Positions 20,921 to 36,000 of a DNA stretch of 64,000 nt are shown piece after piece (within the stretch, counting starts at the first letter, position 1; the number at the start of each line of letters is the position of its first letter). Below the pieces are notes generated by a model that saw only the letters and a program-made list of their open reading frames with translations, ran no database searches and was not told the origin of the DNA. Source of the DNA: Amaurobius ferox (taxonomy: Eukaryota > Arthropoda > Arachnida > Araneae > Amaurobiidae); assembly GCA_951213105.1 (NCBI GenBank), contig OX578142.1:6278649-6342648 (forward strand). Direction: 5' to 3'. The position numbers were made by a program, and so were the translations under genes.

Positions 20921-21028
20921 CCTTATACGGAACGATGGGCAGAAACAAGCGTTCGCAACGAGTTCCCAATACGGAACGATGGGCCGGTGAGAGCATAATT
21001 TTCCCGTACCGTATAGGGTACGATGGGC
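20921..21028 (-). promoter_or_regulatory. three subterminal direct repeats of piggyBac
   Basis: The ~20-bp motif 'ccnnatacggaacgatgggc' occurs at 20921-20940, 20965-20984 and, with changes, 21009-21028, spaced 44 bp apart. The left end has only one weak relative ('aagcccagaatgttctgc'). Regular spacing next to the terminus suggests transposase-binding sites; this is inferred. Confidence 0.6.
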
Positions 21029-21041
21029 GCGAAGGGGTTAA

Positions 21042-24000
21042 TGCTGGAAAAATCAAAAATTTTAAAATTCCTTTGTTTAAAGAAATTTATGTCAAAAATC
21101 TACGTCAGGATGATAAACAATTCAAATGAAGAAAACCCAAACATTTCGTGTTTTAAAGAAAGTGGAAAATTTACATGGTTTGTGACCGTGCTTTGCGCCG
21201 GATGGATGGGGGAACAAACCTAAAAAAAAACAAAATGTTTTTACTATCTGTGACTAACAAAGGCAAATCCATTTCACGAAATACAGTTTTAAATTAAAAA
21301 TCAACAATTTTAAAAAGAAGATAAAAATAAAAGGATTGTGAAAAGAAGATTTTGAATCTTGGGAAAATCACGAATTTAAAAATTCCTTTGTGGAAACAAC
21401 TTTGTGTCAAAAGTCTGTGTCAGGATGATGAACAATTCAAATGAAAAAATAATAAACTATTGGTTTTGAGGAAGGTGGAAAATTTACGTGGTTTCTGGCG
21501 GAGATTTGCAGCAGGTGGATGGGGGCACAAAACTGAAAAATATAATAATGTTTTCCTTCTGTGTATAAAAAAGAAAAAAATCCTATTTTACAAAAAACAG
21601 TTTTGAATTATAAATGCAGAATTTCGAATAAGAGATTTAAAATAAAAGGATTGTGAAAAGAAGGTTTTAAATATTGGAAAAATCACGAATTTAAAATTCC
21701 TTTGTAGAAAGAACTTTATGTGAAATGTCTATGTCAGGATGATGAACAATTTTACTAAAAAACACGCAAATTCGTATTTTGAAAAAGGTGAAAAATTTAC
21801 GTGGTTTGTGGCGGTGTTTTTCCCGGGTGGATGGGGCACAAACCTAAAAAAATAATTTTTTTTTCTATGTGTATAACAAAGGATTAATCTATTAAACGAA
21901 AAACAGATTTGAATTAAAAATTAACAATTTTAAAAAGAAAATTTAAAATAAAAGGGTTGTGAAAGAAAAATTGTGAATATTAGAAAAATCACTATCAAAT
22001 CAATCACTGTCAAATGTCTATGTCAGGATGATGAACAATTCAAATGAAAAAAGAATAAACTATGGGTTTTGAAGAAGGTGGAGAATTTACGTTGTTTCTG
22101 ACGGTGGTTTGCAACGGGTGGATTGGGGAGCAAACCTAAAAAATATAAAAGAAAAACAAAGGAAAAACCCCTATTTCACGTAAAACGGCTTTGAATTAAA
22201 AATCATGAGTTTTAAAAGATAGATTAGAATAAAAGGAATGTGAATATTGACAAAATCACGCATTTTAAAATTCTTTTGTGGGAAGAACTTTATGTCAAAA
22301 GTTTATGTCAGTATGATGAACAATTCAAACGAAAAAAACAAAGAACTTCCTGTTTTGATGAAGATGGTATATTTACGTGGTTTTTGGTGGTGCTTTTCAC
22401 CGTGTGGATGGGGCAGAAACCAAAAAACAATAAATATTTTTTCTATATGTGCATAACAAAGGAAAAAATATTATACGAAACACAGTTTTGAATTAAAAAT
22501 CAAGAAGATTTAAAATAAAAGGATGCTGAAAAGAAGATTGTGAATATAGGAAAAATAACAAATTTAAAAATTCCTTTGTGGAAAGAAATTTATGTCAAAC
22601 GTCTATGTCAGAATGATGAACAATTCAAATAAAACTACATAAAGTTTTGTGTTTGAAGAAGGTGGAATTTTTACGTGGTTTGTGGCAGTGGTTTGCACCT
22701 GGAGGATGATGGACACAAACCTATAAAAAATATATTTTTATCTGTGTATAACAATGGAATAAAACTATTTCACCAAAAACGGTTTTGAATTTAATATCAA
22801 GAACTTTAAACAGAAGATTTAAAAAGATTGTGAAAAGACGATTGTAATTATTGGAAAATTCACGAATTTAAAAATTCCTTTGTCGAAAGAAATTTGTGTC
22901 AAAGGTCTACGTCAGGATGATTAGCAAATAAAATGAAAATAGAATAAATTATGGATATTGAAGAAGGTGGAAAATTTATCTGGTTTGTGGCGGTGCTTTG
23001 CACAAAGTGAATGGTGGAACAAACCCCGGACAGGGTGGATGGAGGATCAAACCAAAAAAAAATAAAAAATTTACTATCTGTGTATATCAAAGGAACAAAA
23101 CTATTTCACGAAAAACAGTTTTGAATTAAAAATGCAGAATTTTAAAATGAAAGGATTGTGAAAAGAAGATTGTGAATATTGGAAAAATCACCAATTTATA
23201 AATTCGTTTGAGGAAAGAACTTTATGTCAAATGTACATGTCAGGATGGTGAACAATTCAAATGAAAAAAGAATAAACTATGGGTTTTGAAGAAGATGGAA
23301 AATTTTCGTGGTTTCTGGCAGTACTTTGCAGCGGTTGGATTGGGTCACAAACCTAAAAAATATAATTATTTTTTGTATCTGTGTATAACAAAGGAAAAAA
23401 ACCTATTTCACAAAAAACGGTTTTGAATTAAAAATGCAGAATTTTAAATGAAGGATTTAAAATAAAAGGATTGTGAAAAGAAGATTTTAAATATTGGAAA
23501 AATCACGAATTTAAAAATTCATTTGTAGAAAGAACTTTATATCAAATGTCTGTGTCTAGATGAAGAACAATTCAAATGAAAAAATAAAAAAACTGTGAAA
23601 TATTAATGATAAGGCGGAATATTTACGTGGTTTTTGGTGCAACAAATCTAAAAAAATAAAACTATCTGTTTTAAAATGATTATGAACAATTCAAATGAAA
23701 AAATAATAAAATATGTGTTTTGAAGAAGGTGGAATATTTACATGGTTTGTGGCGGCGCTTTGCACCGGGTGGACGGGGGCACAAACCTAAAAAAATAAAT
23801 ATTTTTTTCTATATGTGCATAAGAAAGGAAAAACTATTTCACGAACAACAGATTTTGAATTAAAAATCAACAATTTTAAAAGAAGATTTAAAATAAAAGT
23901 ATTGTGAAACGAAGATTGTGAATATTGGAAAAATCACGAATTCTAAAATTCCTTTGTGAAAAGAATTTTATGTCAGAAGTCTATGTCAGGATGATGAACA

Positions 24001-27000
24001 ATTCAAATGAAGGAACATAAAAATTCGTGTTTTGAAGACGGTGGAAAATTTACGTGGTTTGTGGCGATGCTTTGTCCCGGGTGGACGCGGCACAAAAATA
24101 TCTGATACAAAGAAATATAAATATTTCTTTCTATCAGTGTATAACAAAGGAAAATCACATATTTCACGAAAAACGGTTTAGAATTAAAAATCATGACTTT
24201 TAAAAAATAGATTTAAAATAAAAGGATTGTGAAAAGAAGATTAAAGAAGGGAATATTTGAAAAATCACGCAGACCGTCCGACTCGTCTTGAATCATTTAA
24301 AAATTCATTCTATGTCAGATGATGAACAATTCAAATAGAAAAAAGACAATTTCGTGTTTTGAAGAAGGTGGAATTTTTACGTAATTTGTGGCAGTGCTTT
24401 GCAAGAAAAAATAAAAAAAATCTATCTGCGTATAAAAAAGGAGAAAACCTACTTCACAAAAAAAGGTTTGAAAAAAAAATCAAGAATTTTAAATAGAAGA
24501 TATAACTAAAAGTATTGTGAAAAGAAAATTGTGAATATTGGAAAAATCACAAATTTCAGAAATTCCTATGTGAAAAGAATTTTTATGTCAAATGCCTATG
24601 TCAGGATGATAAACAATTCAAATGAGAAAGAATAAAATATGGGTTTAAAAGAAGGTGGAAAATTTGCGTGGTTTCAGGCGGTGATAGTACCGGGTGGATG
24701 GAGGCACAAACCTAAAAAATATAATTACTTTTTCTATCTGTGTATAACAAAGGAAAAAATCATAATTCACTAAAAACAGTTTTGAATTATAAATGCAGAA
24801 TTTTAAATAAAAGGTTTAAAATAAAAGGATTGTGAAAAGAAATTTTAATTATTGGAAAACTCACGAATGTTGAAATTCTTTTGTAGGAAGAACTTTATGT
24901 CAAAAGTGTATGTCAGAATGATGAACATTTCAAATGAAAAAAACAAAAAATTTCGTGTTTTGAAGAAGGTGTAATATTTACGTGGTTTGTGTCAGTGCTT
25001 TGCACCGGGTGGATGGAGGCACAAACATAAAAAATAAATACTTTTTCTATCTGTGTGTAACAAAGGAAAAAAACTATTTCGGGAAAAACGGTTTTGTGTT
25101 AAATATCAAGAATATTTAAAAGTAGATTTAAATAAAGGGATTGTGAAAAGAAGATTGTGAATTTTGGAAAAATCACAAATTTTAAAATTCATTTGTAGAA
25201 AGAAATTTATGTCAAAAATCCATGTCAGGATGATGAACAATTCAAATAAAAAAAACAAAATTTTCTTGTTTTAAGGAAGGTGGATAATTTACGTGGTTTG
25301 TGGCGGTGCTTTGCACCGGGTGGATGTGGGACACAAACTAGCTGATTGAAAAAAATATAAATATATCTTTCTAGCAGTGTATAACAAAAGAAAAACATAT
25401 ATTTCATGAAAAACGGTTTTGAATTAAAAATCATGAATTTTAAAAAATAGATTGAAGATAAAAGGATTGTGACATAAAGATTGTGAATATTGGAAAAATC
25501 CCGAATATTTGAAAAAATTTATATCAAAAGTCTATGTCAGGATGATGAACAATTCAAATAGAAAAAAGACAAAAAAAATTCTTGTTTTAAAGAAGGTGGA
25601 AAATTTACGGGGTTTGTGGCGGGGCTTTGCACCGGGTGGATGGGCGCACAAACCTAAAACAAAAATATTTTTTTCTATATGTGCATAACAAAAGAAAAAC
25701 TATTTCACGAAAAATGTTTTGAATTAAAAATCAACAATTTTAAAAAGACGATTTAAAATAAAATATCGTGAAAAGAAATTAGGAATATTGTAAAAATAAC
25801 GAATTTAAAAATTCCTTTGCAGAAAAAACTTTATGTGAAATGTCTATGTCATTATGATGAACATTACAAATGAAAAAAACTATGTGTTTTGTAGAAATTG
25901 GAATCTTTACGTAGTGCTTTAAGCAGTGCTTTTCACCGAGAGGATGGGGCACAAACCAATAAAAAATAAATATTTTTTCTAACTGTGTATTATAAAGGAA
26001 TAAACCTATTTCACAAAAAAAATTTGAATTAAATATCAAGAATTTTAAATAGAAGATTTAAAATAAAATGATTGTGCAAAGACGATTGTAAGTATTGGAA
26101 AAATTACGAACTCAAAATTTCCTTTGTGGGAATAAATTTATGTCAAAAGTCTGTCAGGATGATGAACAATTCAAATGAAAAAACATAAAAATTCGTGTTT
26201 TGAAGAAGGTGAAAAATTCACTTGGTTTGTGGCTTTGCATTTTCCCGGATGGATGGTGCACAAACCTAAAAAAATAAATATTTTTTCTATATGGGTATAA
26301 CAAATGATAAAGCTATTTCCGGAAAAACAGATTTGAATTTAAAATCAACAATTTTAAAAAGAAGATTTATAATGAAAGGATTGTGAAAAGGATATTGTGA
26401 ATATTGGAAAAATCACGAATTTTAAAATTCCTTTGTGGAAAAAACTTTATGTCAAATGTCTATGTCAGGTTGATGAAGAATTCAAATGAAAAAAAGAATA
26501 AACTATGTGTTTTGAAGATGGTGTAAAATTTACTTGGTTACTGGCGGTGCTTTCCACCGGGTGGATGGGGACACAAACCAAAAAATAAATATTTTTTTCT
26601 ATCTGTGTGTAACAAAAGAAAAAAAAATTGTTTCACGGGTTTATAAGAAGGTGGAAAATTTACGTAGTTTCTGGCGGTGATAGCACCGGGTGGATCGGGG
26701 CACAAACCTAAAAAATATAATTACTTTTTCTATCTGTGTATAACAAAGGAAGAAATCCTATTTCACAAAAAACAGTTTTGAATTATAAATGCAGAATTTT
26801 AAATAAAAATTTAAAACAAAAGGATTGTGAAAAGAAGTTGTTAAATATTGGAAAAATCACGAATGTTAAAATTCCTTTGTTGGAAGAACTCTATATCAGT
26901 CAAATCATCTCTATATCAAAATCTATATCAGTATGATGAACAATTCAAATGAAAAAAACCAAAGAACTTCCTGGTTTGAAGAAGGTGTAAAATTTATGTG

Positions 27001-30000
27001 GTTTGTGTCGGTTCTTTGCACCGGGTGGATGGAGGCTATATCACTATATCACAAAAAACTGTTTTGAATTAAAAACGATGAATTAAAAAAGAAGATATAA
27101 AATAAAAGTTTTGTGAAAAGAAGATTGTGAATATTTGAAAAATCCCGCATTTAAAATCTCCTTTGGGGAAGAACTCTATATCAAAAGTATGTCAGGATGA
27201 TATAAAATTCAAATAGACAAAAGACGAAAAAATCTTGTTTTAAAGAAGGTGGAAAACTTTCGTGGTTTGTGGCGGGGCTTCGCACCGGGTGGATGGGCGC
27301 ACAAACCTAAGAAAAAATATTTTTTTCTATATGTCCATAACAAAAGAAAAACTATTTCACGAAAAATGTTTTGAATGAAAAATAAACAATTTTAAAAAGA
27401 CTATTTAAAATAAAAGATGGTGAAAAGAAGATTATGAATATTGTAGAAAAAACGAATTTAAAAATTCCTTTGAAGAAAGAACTTTATGTGAAACGTCTAT
27501 GTCATTTTGATGAACAATTAAAATGAAAAAAAAATAAACTATGGGTTTAGAAGAAGCTGGAAAATTTACGTAGTTTCTGGCGGTGATTTGCACCGGGTAG
27601 ATGGGGGCACAAACCTAAAAAATATAATTATTGTTTCTATCCGTGTATAACAAGGGAAAAAATCCTATTTCACAAAAAACAGTTTGGAAGAAATTGATTA
27701 GAAGAAATTGTAATCTTTACGTAGTTTGTAGCAGTGCTTTGCACCGAGAAGATTGGGCACAAAGAAGATTTATAATAAAAGGATTGTGAATAGATGTCTG
27801 TGAATATTGGAAAATTCACGAATTTTAAAATTCCTTTGTGGGAAGAACTTAATATCAAAAGTCTATGTCAGTATGATGAACAATTCAGTATGATGAACAA
27901 ATGAAAAAACAAAGAACCTCCTGCTTTGAAGAAGGTGAAAAATTTATGTGGTTTGTGACGGTGCTTTGCACCGTGTGGATGGAGGCACAAACCTAAGAAA
28001 ATCAAAATTTTATTCTAACTGTGTGTAACAAAGGAAAAAAAAACAATTTCAATAAAAACGGTTTTGAATTTAAAATCATGAATTTTGAAAGGTAGACTTA
28101 AAATAAAAGGATTGTTAAATGAAGAATGTGAATATTTGAAAAATCACGCACTTAGAAATTCCTATGTGGAAAGAACTTTATATCAAAAGTCTGTATTAGG
28201 ATGATGAAAAATTCAAATAGAAAAAAGACAAAAAGTTTTGTGTTTTAATGAAGATGAAAATGTTACGTGGTTTGTGGCGGTGCTTTGCACCCAGTGGACG
28301 GTGGAACAAACCTTAAAAAATAAAAAGATTTTACTATCTGTGAATAACAAAAGAAAAACTATTTCACGAAAAACCGTTCTGAATTAAAAATCAACTAATT
28401 TAAAGAGAAGATTTAAAATAAAAGGTTCGTGAAAAGAAAATTTTGAATATTGGATAAATCATGAATTTAAAAACTTTTTTGTGGAAACAAATTTATGTCA
28501 AATGTCTATGTCAGTTTGATGAAGATTTCAAATGAGTAAAAGAATAAACTATGTGTTTTGAAGAAGGTGTAAAATTTACGTGGTTTCTGGTGGTGCTTTG
28601 CCCCGTGTGGATGGTGGCACAAACCAAAAAAAATAAATATTTTTTTCTATCTGTGTGTAACAAAAGAAAAAAAACTTATTTCACGAAAAACAGTTTTGAG
28701 TTAAATATCAAGAATTTTAAAAGAAGATTTAAAATAAAAGGATTGTGAAAAGAAGATTGTAATATTTGAAAATTTCGAATTTAAATATTCCTTTGTAGCA
28801 AGAACTTTATGTCAAATGTCTATGTCATGATGATGCACAATTCAAATGAAAAAAAATAAACTATATGTTTTGGAGAAGAAGGAAAATTTACATGGTTTGT
28901 GGTCGCGCTTTGCACCGGGTGGTTGGAGGCACAAAACTTAAAGAAATAAATATTTTTTCTATCTGGGTATAACAGAGGAAAAAACCTATTTCATAAAAAA
29001 AAGTTTTGTGTTAAATATCAAGAATATTAAAAAGATGATTCAAAATATAAGGATTGTGAAAAGAAAATTTTGAATGTTGGAAAAATCAATTTTGTGGAAA
29101 AAATTTATATGTTAATATGTATGTTTATGTCAAAAGTCTGTCAGAATGATGAACAAATGAAATGGAAAAACATAAAAATTCGTGTTTTGAAGACATTGAA
29201 AATTTACGTGGTTTGTGGCGATGCATTTTCCCGGGTGGATGGGCCACAAACCTAAAAAAATAAATATTTTTTCTATATATGTATAAAAAAGGATAAATCA
29301 ATTTCACGAAAAACAGATTTGAATTAAAAATCATCAATTTTAAAAAGAAGATTTAAAATAAAAGGATTGTGAAAGTAAAATTGTAAATATTGGAAAAAGC
29401 CCGAATTTATAAATTCCTTTGTGGAGAGAAATTTATGTCAAAAGTCCATGTCAGGATGATGAAAAATACAAATGGAAAAACATAAAAATTCGTGTTTTGA
29501 AGAAGGTGAAAATTTGCCTGGTTTGTGGCGGTGCTTTGTCCTAGGTGGATGGGGCACATACCTAAAAAACTAAATATATTTTTTCTATCTGTGTGTAACA
29601 AAAGAAAACAAATTAATTTCTCGAAAAAGAGTTTGGAGTTAAATATCAAGAATTTAAAAAAGAAGATTTATAATAACATTTTTGTGAACAGAAGATTGCG
29701 AATATTGGAAAAATCACGAATTTAAAAATTCCTTTGTACAAAGAAATTTATGTCAAATGTCTATGTCAGGATGATGAACATTTCAAATGAAAAAAGAATA
29801 AACTATGTGTTTTGAAGAAGGTGGAAAATTAACTGCTTTGTGGCGATGGTTTGCACTGGGCGGATGGGGCCATAAACCAGAAAGAAAGATAAAAAATTTT
29901 CTATCTGCGTATAAAAAACGAAAATAATTTATTTCACGTAAAACAGTTTTGAGTTAAAGTTGGAAAAATAACGAATTCAGAAATTCCTTTGTGAAAAGAA

Positions 30001-33000
30001 TTTTATGTCAAAAGTCTGTCAGGATGATGAACAATTCAAATGAAAAAAAAAACAAAATATTTCGTGTTTTAAAGAAAGTGGAAAATTTAAGTTGTTTCTG
30101 GCGGTATAAAACAGATTTGAATTAAAAATCAACAGTTTTAGAAAAAAGATTTAGAGTAAAATGATTGTGTATAAAAAACGAAAATAACCTATTTCAAACA
30201 AAGCAGTTTTGAGTTAAAAATCAAGAATTTTAAAAAGAGGATTTGAAATAAAATGATTGCGAAAAGAAGATTGAGAATATTGGAAAAATAACTAATTTAA
30301 AAATTCATTTGTGGAAAGATATTTATGTCAAAAGTCTATGTTAAGATAATGGACAATTCAAATAAAAAACAAATAATTTCGTGTTTTGAAGGAGGTGAAA
30401 TATTTTCGTGGTTTGTGGCGGTGTTTTGCACCATGTGGATTGGAGCACAAACCTATAAAAAATAAATATTTCTTTCTATCTGTGTGTAACAAAGGATAAA
30501 ACGTATTCCATGAAAAGAGTTTTGAATTAAAAACCAAGAATTTTAAATATAAGATTTAAAATAAAAGGATTGTGAAAAAAAGATTGTAAATATTGGAAAA
30601 ATCACGAAATTAAAAATTCCCTTGTGGAAAGAACTTTATGTCAAATGACTATGTCAGGACGGTTCAATTGAAAAAAAACAAATATCAGGCTGATTCAAAT
30701 GAAAAAAACAAAAAACTTCGTGTTTTGAAGAAGCTGGAAACTATATGTGGTTTGTGGCGTGCTTTGCACTGGAAGGATGGGGGCACAAACCTATAAAAAA
30801 TAAATATTTTTTCAATCTGTGTACAACAAAGTATAAAACGTATTCCATAAAAAGAGTTTTGAATTAAATACCAAGAATTTTAAATAAAATATTTAAAATA
30901 AAGGATATTGAATATTGTGAATACTGAAAAAATCACTATAAAAATTCCTTTGCGGAAGGAACATTATGTCAAAAGTCAATGTCAGGATGATGAACAATTC
31001 AAATAAAAAACAAATCATTTCGTGTTTTAAACAAAGTGGAAAATTTATGTGGTTTGTGGCGATGCTTTGGACAGTTTGGATGGGAGAACAAACCAAAAGA
31101 AAATAAGTATTTTTCTATCTCTGAATGTGTGTGTGAATTTTTCTATCTTTGTGTGTTTGTGTTCATAGGAAAAACCTATTTCACGAAAAACAAGTCGGAA
31201 TTAAAAATCAAGAATATAAATAAAAGATTTAAAATAGAAGGTTTGTGAAAAGAAGATTGCAAATATTGGAAACATAACAAATATAAAAATTCCTTTGTGG
31301 AAGGAAGTCAAAAGTCAATATCAGGATGATGAACACATCAAATGAAAAAAACAAAAAAATTCGTGTTTTGAAGAAGGTGGAACATTTACGTGGCTTTTGG
31401 TAGTGCTTTGCACCTAGTGGATGGGCAACAACCATAAAAAAATAAATGTTTTTTCTATCTGTGTATAACAAAGTGAAAAAAACAATTTTACCAAAAACAG
31501 ATCTGAATTAAAAATCAAAAATGTTAAATAGAAGGTTTAAAATAAAAGGATTGCGAAAAGAATATTTAAAATAAAACGATCGTGGAAAGATAATTATGAA
31601 TAATGGAAAAATCAGGAATTCAAAAATTCCTTTGTGGAAAGAAATTTATATTAAAATCTATGTCAGGATGATGAACAATACAAATGAAAAAAACAAAAAA
31701 CTTTGTGTTTCGAAGAAGGTGGAGTTTTTGCATAGTTTTTGGCTATGCTTTGCACAGGGAGGAGGGGGGCACAAACCTTTAACAAATATATATTTTTTTC
31801 TATCTGCGTATAACAAAAGATAAAACCTATTTCCCAAAATAAGGTTTGAAATTTAAATCAAGAATTTTAAATAGAAGATATAAATAAAAGTATTGTGATA
31901 AGAAGATTGTGAATTTTGGAAAAATCACGAAGTAAAAATTTCCTTGTGGAAAAAACTTTAATAGAACTTAAATAGAACAAAAAACTTCGTGTTTTGAAGA
32001 AGGTGGAATATTTAAGTGGTTTGTGGCGGTGTTTTGCACCATGTGGACGGGGGTACAAACCTAAAAAATAAATATTTTTTCTATCTGTGCATAACAAAGG
32101 AAAAAAACAATTTTACCGAAAACAGATCTGAATTAAAAATCAAAAATTTTAAATAGAAGGTTTAAAATAAAAGGATTGCGGAAAGAATATTGTTAATAAT
32201 GGAAAAATCACGAATTTAAAAATCCTTTGTGGAAAAAAATTTATGTCAATTGTCTGTGTTAGGATGATGAACAATTCAAATGAAAAACATAAACATTCGT
32301 GTTTTGAAGAAGGTGGAAAAAAATGTACGTGGTTTGTGGCGGTGCTTTGTCCCGGGTGGATGTGGTACAAACTTAAAAAAATAAATATTTTTTTCTATTT
32401 GTGTATGGCAAAAAAAAACTTATTTCACGAAAAACAGTTTCGTCCTACATATTAAGAATATTACTTGTATATAGAAGATTTAAAATAAAGGGAACGTGAA
32501 AAGAAGATTGTGAATATTAAAAAAATCACTAATTTTAAAATTCCTTTGTGGAAAGAAATTTATGTCAAAAATCTACTTCAGGAAGATGAACAAATCAAAT
32601 GAAAAAAAAAATTCGTGTTTTCAAGAAGGTGGAAAATTTACGTGGTTTGGTCGAATTTAAAAATTCCTTTGTGGAAAGAAATTTATGTCAAACGGATATG
32701 TCGGGATGATTCAAATTAAAAAAAAGTGTCAGGATGACTCAAATGAAAAAAACAAAAAGCTACGTGTTTTGAAGAAACTGGAAAATATGCATGATTTGTG
32801 GCGTGCTTTGAACGGGGTGGATGGGGCACAAATCTGAAAGTAAGAAATATATTTATCTGTCTGTGTATAATAAACGAAAATAACCTAATTCAGTAAAAAC
32901 AGTTTTGAGTTCAAAATCAAGAATTTTAAAAAGAAGATTTGAAATAAAATGATTGCGAAAAGGAGATTGAAAATATTGGTAAAATAACGAATTTAAAAAT

Positions 33001-36000
33001 TCATTTGTGGAAAGAAATTTATGCCAAAAGTCAATGTTAAGTTGATGAACAATTGAAATTAAAACATATAATTTCATATTTTGAAGAAGGTGGAATATTT
33101 ACGAAGTTTGTGGCGGTGCTTTGCACCATGTGAACGGGGGCAAAACCTAAAAAAATAAATGATTTTTCTATCTGTGTATAACAAAGAATAAAATCTTTTT
33201 CACGAAAAACAGTTTTGTGTTAAATATCAAGAATTTTAAAAAGAAGATTTAAAATAAATAGATTGTGAAAAGAAGGTTCTAAATATTGGAAGAATCACGA
33301 ATTTAAAAATTTATTTGTAGAAAGAACTTTATGTGAAATGTCTATGCCAGGATGATGACCAATTCAAATGAATAAAGAATAAACTATGTGTTTTGAAGAA
33401 GGTGAAAAATAAGTTTGAGGCGGTGCTTTGCACCGGGTGCATGTGGGCATAAACATAAAAAAATAAATATTTTTTATATCCGTGAATAACAAAGGAAAAA
33501 AACCTAGTTCACGAAAAAACGTTTTGTGTTTCTTAAATATCAAGTTTCTTAAATATCAATTATAAAATAAAAGTTTCTTAAATATCAAGAATATTAAAAA
33601 GAAGATTTAAAAATTGTGAAAAGAAGATTGTGAATTTTGGAAAAATTACACATTATAAAATTCCAATTTGGAAAGAAGTTTATGTCAAAAATCTACGTCA
33701 GGATGATGAACAATTCAAATGAAAAAAACAAAAAATTTTTGTTTGAAGGAGGGTAGAAAATTTACGTGGTTTGTGGCGGTGCTTTGCACCGGGTATATGG
33801 GGGGAACAAATATAAAAAAAAATAAAAAGTGGTTACTATCTGTGTATAACAAAGGAAAAAACTCTTTCACGAAAAACAGTTTTGAATTAAAAATCAACAA
33901 TATTAAAAAGACGATTTAAAATAAAAGGATGGTGAAAAGAAGATTGTGAATATTGGAAAAATAACGAATTTAAACATTTCTTTTCGGAAAGAACTTTGCG
34001 TCAAATGTCAATGTCATTATGATGAACATTTCAAATGAAGAAAAAAAAAACTATGTGCTTTGAAGATATTGGAATCTTTACGAGGTGTGTGGCATTGCTT
34101 TGCACCGAGAGGATGGAGCACAAACCAATAAAAATAATTTTTTTTTCTAACCGTGTATAACAAAAGAATAAACCTATTTCACAAAAAGAGTTTTGAATTA
34201 AAAATCAGGAATTTTAAATAGGAGATTTAAAAAGATTGTGAAAATACGATTGTAAATATTGGAAATAATTATAAATATAAAGTTTCCTTTATGGAAAGTA
34301 CTTTGTGTCAAATGTCTATGTCATTACGACGAACAATTTAAATGAAAAAAAATCTATGTGTTTGGAAGAATTTGGAAACTTTACGTAGTTTGTTGCAGAG
34401 CTTTGCACCGAGAGGAAAATAAAAAATAAAAAATAAATATAATAACACCAATAAAAATTAAATATATTTTCTATCTGTGTATAACAAAGGTATAAAACTA
34501 TTTTACAAAAAAAATTTGAATTAAACACCAAGAATTTTAAATATAAGATTTAAAATAAAATGATTGTGAAAAGACGATTGCAAGTATTGGAAAAACCACG
34601 AATTCAAAAATTCCTTTTTTGAAAGAAATTTATGTCAAAAGTCTGTCAGGACAATGGAAAATTGAAATTTTTCCCGGATGGATGGGCCACAAACCTAAAA
34701 AAATAAATATTTTTTCCATATGTGTATAACAAATGATAAATCTATTTCACGAAAAACAGATTTGAATTAAAAATCAACAATATTAAAAAGAAGATTTAAA
34801 ATAAAAGGATTGTGAATGTAAAATGTGGATGGGAGCACAAACCTAAAAAAATAAATATGTTTTTCTATCTGTGTATAACAAAGAATAAAATCTTTTTCAC
34901 GAAAAACAGCTTTGAATTAAATAACATTAATATTAAAAAGAAGATTTAAAAAAAGAGATTGTGAAAAGAAGATTGTGAATTTTGGGAAAGTCAAAAATTT
35001 TAAAATTCCTTTGTTGAATGAAATTTATGTCAGAAACCTACGTCAGGATGATGAACAATTCAAATGAAAAAAAACAAAAATTTCGTGTTTTAAAGAAGGT
35101 GGAATATTTACATGGTTTGTGGCGGTGCTTTGCACCGGGTGGATGGGGAAACAAACCTAAAAAAAATAAATAGTTTTACTATCTGTGTATAACAAAGAAA
35201 AAACTATTTCACGAAAAACAGTTTTGTATTAAAAATCAAATTTAAAAAGTAGATCTAAAATAAAAGGATTGAGAAAATAAGATTTTGAATATAGGGAATA
35301 TCACGAATTTAAAAATTCCTTTGTGGAAACAATTTTATGTCAAATGTCTATGTCAGGATGATGAACAAATCAAATGAAAAACGAATAATCTATGGGTTTT
35401 GAAGATTATGGAAAATTTAGGTGGTTTCTGGCGTTGCTTTGCACCGGGTGCATGGGTGCACAAACCTGAAAAATATAATTTTCTTTCTGTGTATAACAAA
35501 GGAAAAAATCCTATTTCACAAATAACAGTTTTCAATTATAAAAGCAAAATTTTAAATAAAAGATTTAAAATAAAATGTTTGTGAAAAGAAGGTTCTAAAT
35601 ATTGGAAAAATCACGAATTTAGAAATTCATTTGTAGAAAGACTATGTCGGGATGATTCAAATTTAAAGAAAATGTCAGGCTGATTCAAATTAAAAAAACA
35701 AAAAACTTCGTGTTTTGAAGAAGCTGGAAAATATATGTGGCTTGTGGCGTGGTTTGCACCGGGTGAATGGGAGCACAAACCTGAAAGAAAGAAACATATT
35801 TTTCTAAGAAAGAATAAAAGAATTTTTTTTTTCTATCTGCGTATAAAAAACGAAAATAACCTATTTCACGTAAAACAGTTTTAAGTTTAAATTCAAGAAT
35901 TTTAAAAAGAAGATTTGAAATAAAATGATTGCGAAAAGAAGATTGAGAATATTGGAAAAATATCGAATTTTCAAAATTCATTTGTAGAAATTTATGTAAA

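Larger units (their letters stand above)
18474..21037 (-). mobile_element. piggyBac element, 2.56 kb, TTAA target duplication
   Basis: Begins CCCCTTC and ends GAAGGGG, each flanked by TTAA (18470-18473 and 21038-21041). The terminal repeats share CCCCTTC-nn-GCCCA, then diverge. The satellite monomer reads straight across the element once it and one TTAA are removed ('gaaaattg-TTAA-tgctggaaaaatc'). Contains one intact transposase gene on the minus strand. It is less AT-rich than its surroundings, which fits a recent arrival. Confidence 0.96.

Noticed and set aside
22900..22935. Hammerhead-ribozyme-like string 'caggatgatgaacaattcaa...atgaaa' in each satellite monomer
   Set aside because: The core should read CUGAUGA...GAAA with flanking stems. 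The monomer has GGATGATGA and no pairing arms around it.
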